Origin: Caprimulgus europaeus
Taxonomy: Eukaryota; Chordata; Aves; Caprimulgiformes; Caprimulgidae
Length of the DNA: 64,000 nucleotides
Direction of reading: 5' to 3'
Assembly: GCA_907165065.1 (NCBI GenBank)
Contig: OU015525.1
Coordinates: 41,336,037 to 41,400,036 of the forward strand
Shown here: positions 59,801 to 64,000 of the stretch, one piece after another
Position numbering within the stretch: position 1 is the first letter of the stretch
Layout: each line of letters starts with the position of its first letter
Program-made: the position numbers and the translations under genes
Notes under the pieces: generated by a model
The model's database searches: none
What the model was told of the DNA's origin: nothing
The model's input: only the letters and a program-made list of their open reading frames with translations

Positions 59801-60299
59801 TTCTTCACTGCTCATTCAGGAAGACAGCAGTAAGTGTGGTTCCAGGAGGCCTTTGCTTTCAAAGGTTTGTGGCCATTTGCAGATATTCTTCTTGGTCTGA
59901 AGAGGCTGCCCTTACTATTAAAGAATGAGTTTAATTTATGCTTAATTTAGTACACAGTTCTGTGATCACTAATATTTATTTACCTGAAAGAACAGGTTTG
60001 AGCTAATTCAGGAGCAGGCGGATGATCATTTTATATTAGCAAGATTACACAGTGGTGACAAGTTTGTCTGTTTGCTGCCTTGTACTCCAGGCATCACGCC
60101 TAGTATCACCAGCCTGGATAGGTGTCCAGCCTGCATCTTTCCTGTCCTGCACCACATGAACTGTTGTTTCAGAAGCAACATGGTGTTTCTGGAGGCAGCT
60201 TCCAGAGTGGGCTGCTGTCAAAGTGTAGCTTTCCCTTTCCACAATCAGCCAATTGCTACAGAAAATTTCCTCACAGAGAGGCACCAGATCATTATTAGC
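56822..60299. other. Upstream intergenic DNA, proximal
   Basis: AT-rich sequence with no gene recognised. In mammals TGS1 lies upstream of LYN in the same orientation; no TGS1 exon was recognised here. The stretch from about 59600 onward is somewhat richer in GC and may include flanks of the Harbinger element. Confidence 0.5.
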
Positions 60300-61300
60300 A
60301 TCTCTGCTGTGCAAGAGCAATGCAGTGTTCAAGCTGCTCTTGAACAGCTGCAGTAGCAGTAGGAAGGCAGTCCTGTTTCTGGTTGCAGCCATACAGCAGG
60401 ATGGGCACCCCTGCATCAAGCGCAGCTTTTATTTTCCTCTGCAACAGCCCAGAACATCAGGCAACATATGTGGACATTGAGTTGATGAAGTTAGAGATGG
60501 CAGTACTGATGAAAACATTTGGTACCAATTAAGGTTATTAACCCCCTCCCCTTGTTGCACAGGGTTTGTGAGAAGTAGCTCTTATCTGGGACAGAAGATA
60601 GTTATCACTGGAGTGCCATTGAGCATCAAGAAGAAGGTTGCCTTGTTTATATGAAACCTGGGAGCACCTAACTTTTGCTGGTGCATTACCCATCAGCTGG
60701 GCTTGGAAAGGTGACAGCTGCTTGTGTGGCTTAGGAGGTGACACCTGCCACCCATAAAGTTCTCAGCCTGCACCATCTGTGGACATGGAGGATGTGTTGG
60801 AAGGCTGCACAATATGTAACAGCAACATGGTAGGGTGATCTCTTTATTCCTTGTCTCCTGACCTGGCATAATTGTCCATCAGCAGGAATCCTGAGAGGAG
60901 CCATCATGGATCCTTACAGATACTTTACTGCTGTCAGCTCAGGCTGGATGGTCTGGCAAGGCATATGGCACTCATGTCTTTCACATCTCCTACCCGGCTG
61001 ATGCTGTGGAGCTGTGCCAAGTACAGACCTGCTCGTTTGGAGTGATGGAGTTGCTGAATCACCCTAATATTGGATGAACCTGCTTACCTCATCTTTGTGT
61101 TTAGCAGCAACCTAGTTGTTGCTAGAACCTCTTGTATTACCACCTCAAGTAAGGCTTCAAAATGGCTGGGCAATGTGTGCAAAAGGATGCTGGAGGGCTA
61201 CTAGACTACTCTCTGAACCAGGCTCCTGTTCGCATGCTGTGCCCTTCACAAAAGCCTGGAGAGCCAAAAGAGCAGATGGTGGCAGGGTAGGAGTACAACA
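60300..61300 (+). pseudogene. Degenerate PIF/Harbinger (HARBI1-like) transposase
   Basis: Three blocks resemble HARBI1-type transposases in the right order and spacing: VPLSIKKKVALFI (60613-60651; compare the family's PLS-EKRVA segment), GWSGKAYGTHVFHIS (60946-60990; compare VGWPG-HDARVF) and CCALHKSLESQK (61235-61270; compare CCVLHNICE). The intervals, about 111 and 96 codons, match the family. The first two share a frame; the third is shifted. In-frame stops interrupt it (for example just after 60651), and the aspartate of the HDARV-type motif is replaced. Upstream weaker matches reach about 60300. PIF/Harbinger elements are DNA transposons using a DDE nuclease; this copy is dead. Family assignment is from remembered motifs. 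Confidence 0.72.
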
Positions 61301-64000
61301 AGTGAAACTACAGCCCTTCTCTCCACCAGCTGCAGCTCGCTCGCTTCCTGTGAAAACTGGGAGGGTCACATTGTCCCGGACAACCTGACTAATTGTTTTC
61401 TGCCGAGTAGTTGACAGCTGTTTGCTGTAACTTGAAATCATGCGTATGTTGGACATGAGCAGTAAATCAGCTTTTCTCCGACTTTCCTGTTCCCAGTTGC
61501 TGTTTTCCCCTGAAGCCCTTTGTATCCCGCTCTTGGAGCCAGGCCCTACTGACTTTGAAATCCCAGCTGCTCCCACCCGTCTGTTTCAGCTCTGCAGCTC
61601 TTTGCCCCAGGCTTTGAAATGTTTGAAATTTCAACCTTTGGCATCTCTGATGCCCTCCAGCCCTGTGACAAAAGCCCCCACATAAATGCTCCCAGCTGAA
61701 AATAAATGAAAAGTAGGAAGTGATTGAAAAACAAAGGCAAAAAGAAAATCGGATCTCGAACAAAACGGGACATGGCAGCTATTTCCAGACATTCTTGAAC
61801 CAAAGTGTGGAAGGTGGGCACTTCCCAGAGTTCTTGTCTGGGACAAGGTTGTAGCAAGAATCTCATACAGTGTCTCCTGCTGGCAGTGCCTGCTCTATTC
61901 AGAGTAGTTCCTTAGCAGCTGCTGAGCCTTGGGTACATTTTCTGGTGTAGAGGTGTTTAGCATAGGATATGAAGGGCTCAGGAAGGCTAACTCTGTGGTA
62001 GCAGGAGCTTCTGAGAGAATAAGAATTACTGATGTTCATTATGGGCACTGCCGACCTCCTCAGAGTCTATGTTAGTGCTTGTGATCTCAACAGCAGCCAT
62101 GTTTGTCACCTGGCTGCTCTTTTTGGATGTCCTAGGATACCTTATTTAGTTCGGGACAGAGTCTGTTCTTTCTTATCATCACAACCACCTCTTTCCTGCA
62201 TCTACACATTTGCTGTCGCAGAACTGCCCAGCCTCTTGGCTCTCATGCACACCCTGTACTTGCTGTTCTGTTTTCTGCTGCAGTCAGCAGAATTGGTTTA
62301 GTAAGATAATAAAAGTAATCCTTGTTCTTCCCTTAGCTAGACAGGTTGTTAACATTTCCAAAGGTTATTTGAAGGTCTACACCAGCGTGGATCAGCCTAT
62401 CTCTTGATAATGTGGCAAGTGTCACTTTCCAAGGGAGAGGACTTCTGGGGATAAGAGAGTAATAGCGGGACATACTGAGCTCACAGACCTGGAAGGCTTG
62501 CGGGAGTATGACATGCAATTCAACCTGATGGGAAGTATGGTGGTGCAGGGGTCAGAGGGGCACTCTGGGTGGTAATAGGGAGGGTACCATTTGGCACAAG
62601 CTTGGGACAAACCGAAGCAGAAGCCTCCGGCACAAACTTAGGGGTGTGCAAGAGCTGGGGAGCAGCATTCCTCATGTACTATCTATGTTGTTAATAAAGC
62701 ATTTAGGACCAGAATGAATGCCTAAAAAATGCTAAGAAAACCCAGGAAAAGAAAAAAAAGAAAAAAAAAGCCTTCTTGGAGCATTTGGGATAGATGGTAG
62801 TTTTGGCTACCAGCTCCTTGGCTGTCTTTTCCAGGCGGGCAGGTTTCTGTGCTCACAGTTCTCTACCTTAAAGAGAATAACCTTAAGTACAAAAAAGGGA
62901 AACCCTAGATTCTTTGCCATGGAGTACCTTTTCTTCTCTGAAGAAGTATGTGTATGTCCCTGCTCAGGATATGATCCACCGCTGTAATGCAAATAAACCT
63001 GTCAGCACTATCTCACCTGTCCTTTCTTTCCCACTGTTACCCCTAACCACCTTGCAGAACTTTTCAAAGAGATATCTTTTGCCCTTAACTTTCCCAAGTC
63101 CCTTTGATGTCCCCACTGAAGCATCTGTGGAAAATGGTGAACTGTGTCTTGATATGTATTGCTCACAAAGGTCTGCAGCGCAGTGCAGCATAAGGAGTGA
63201 TTTCTGAGGAACATCAGCTATATTTATGGCTTGCATAGTTTTATGGCTTGACTTCAGTTAGCTTGGCTGTGAGCCAATGACAGTGCTGTGTTGGCAGACT
63301 GGTTGTGTGAACACTGAGGCAAAGGCAAGGGATAAGGAAAAGATTTGATGAAGAGATCTGATGCAAGGCAGGAATCTAGGATAAGGTCTATGACAGAGAA
63401 GCCTGACCATGGCGAATGTCCACAGACACATTAGAGATGGCCAACGCATGTAAGATTGTTAAGCTTGCAGGTGACATCCATGAACAGAGCAGAGGCAAGA
63501 GGGGACAGGGGCAAACTCCTGGGATAGGTCTGGCTGTAAAAGAGCTGCTGAATTTATACTACAGCAAAGCCATCTTAAAATTCGTGGATACAAATTTAAT
63601 CCATCTACTGTATATATCAGGGCAGTGCCTTCTATTAGATGGCCACTAGCAGTATTTAAAATGAGATTTACGGTTGTACAGCACCACAGCCTTAGAAGCA
63701 AATATGGCAGTATAAACACAACTCAAATGCCAAAAGCAATTAAAGACTGAGCTTTGGTGGGGTTAGGCTAGTCTTGTAGGTGGCATGCATGTTAAGAGAT
63801 ATCTGATTAACTAAGTTTATTTTTATCCATAAGAAGTAAAATGGCAAGCTAATGGACCTTTTTTTCTGTGGTCCATATGGTAACATAAAACTTTATTAAA
63901 CAGTTTCCATGAACAAGTCCAACAGTTCACACTACTAACACAAGGTTATTAGTGCAACCTGCAACTAAGTTCCACACGTGTGCACACATTGCTGTCACCA
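61301..64000. other. Upstream intergenic DNA, distal
   Basis: No coding exon, RNA gene or known repeat was recognised. ORFs up to about 139 codons occur but show no family motif I know. Confidence 0.45.

Noticed and set aside
60045..60419. 124-codon minus-strand ORF
   Set aside because: It is antisense to the Harbinger remnant region, and the plus strand gives the meaningful protein similarity.
56200..64000. Search for TGS1 exons expected upstream by mammalian synteny
   Set aside because: No segment resembled TGS1; the gene is probably beyond the window, or synteny differs.

Overview
This is vertebrate nuclear DNA, almost certainly from a bird. It holds eight fragments of CR1 LINEs (the dominant avian retrotransposon), an avian-type solo LTR, AT-rich introns with canonical GT-AG splice sites and one GC-rich CpG island. 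There are no operons or prokaryotic features.

The window is occupied mainly by one gene read on the minus strand: LYN, a SRC-family non-receptor tyrosine kinase. I could place twelve coding exons, and together they give an uninterrupted reading frame of 1542 nt (513 residues plus stop; human LYN has 512). In transcript order they are 34042-34178 (start codon 34173-34171), 32801-32849, 32603-32708, 32162-32260, 31932-32035, 30269-30418, 28844-28996, 20627-20809, 19686-19762, 9522-9675, 7637-7768, and a terminal exon beginning at 2759 with its stop at 2559-2557. The phases agree at every junction. The SH4/unique region, SH3, SH2, kinase domain and regulatory C-terminal tail are all intact. A non-coding first exon is inferred in the CpG island, with a consensus donor just below 55620, which gives a first intron of about 21.4 kb. 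A poly(A) signal near 1130-1135 suggests a 3' UTR of about 1.45 kb.

Region by region: 1-1110 is downstream intergenic DNA. 1110-34178 carries the 3' UTR, the coding exons and their introns. 34179-55619 is the long first intron, mostly AT-rich with simple repeats and one CR1. 55.3-56.2 kb is the promoter/CpG island. 56.2-64 kb is upstream intergenic DNA, containing one CR1 and a decayed PIF/Harbinger (HARBI1-like) transposase at about 60.3-61.3 kb on the plus strand.

The points most worth a second look are these: an alternative donor inside coding exon 2 that would remove exactly 21 codons, matching the mammalian LYN A/B isoform switch; an octamer plus Ets-like pair in the CpG island; the Harbinger pseudogene; a CpG-rich LTR lying antisense in intron 8; and a plus-strand ORF in the same intron that stops exactly on a splice-donor-like sequence. 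I found no convincing evidence of an undescribed biological system. The window is largely an ordinary but well-preserved vertebrate kinase locus.
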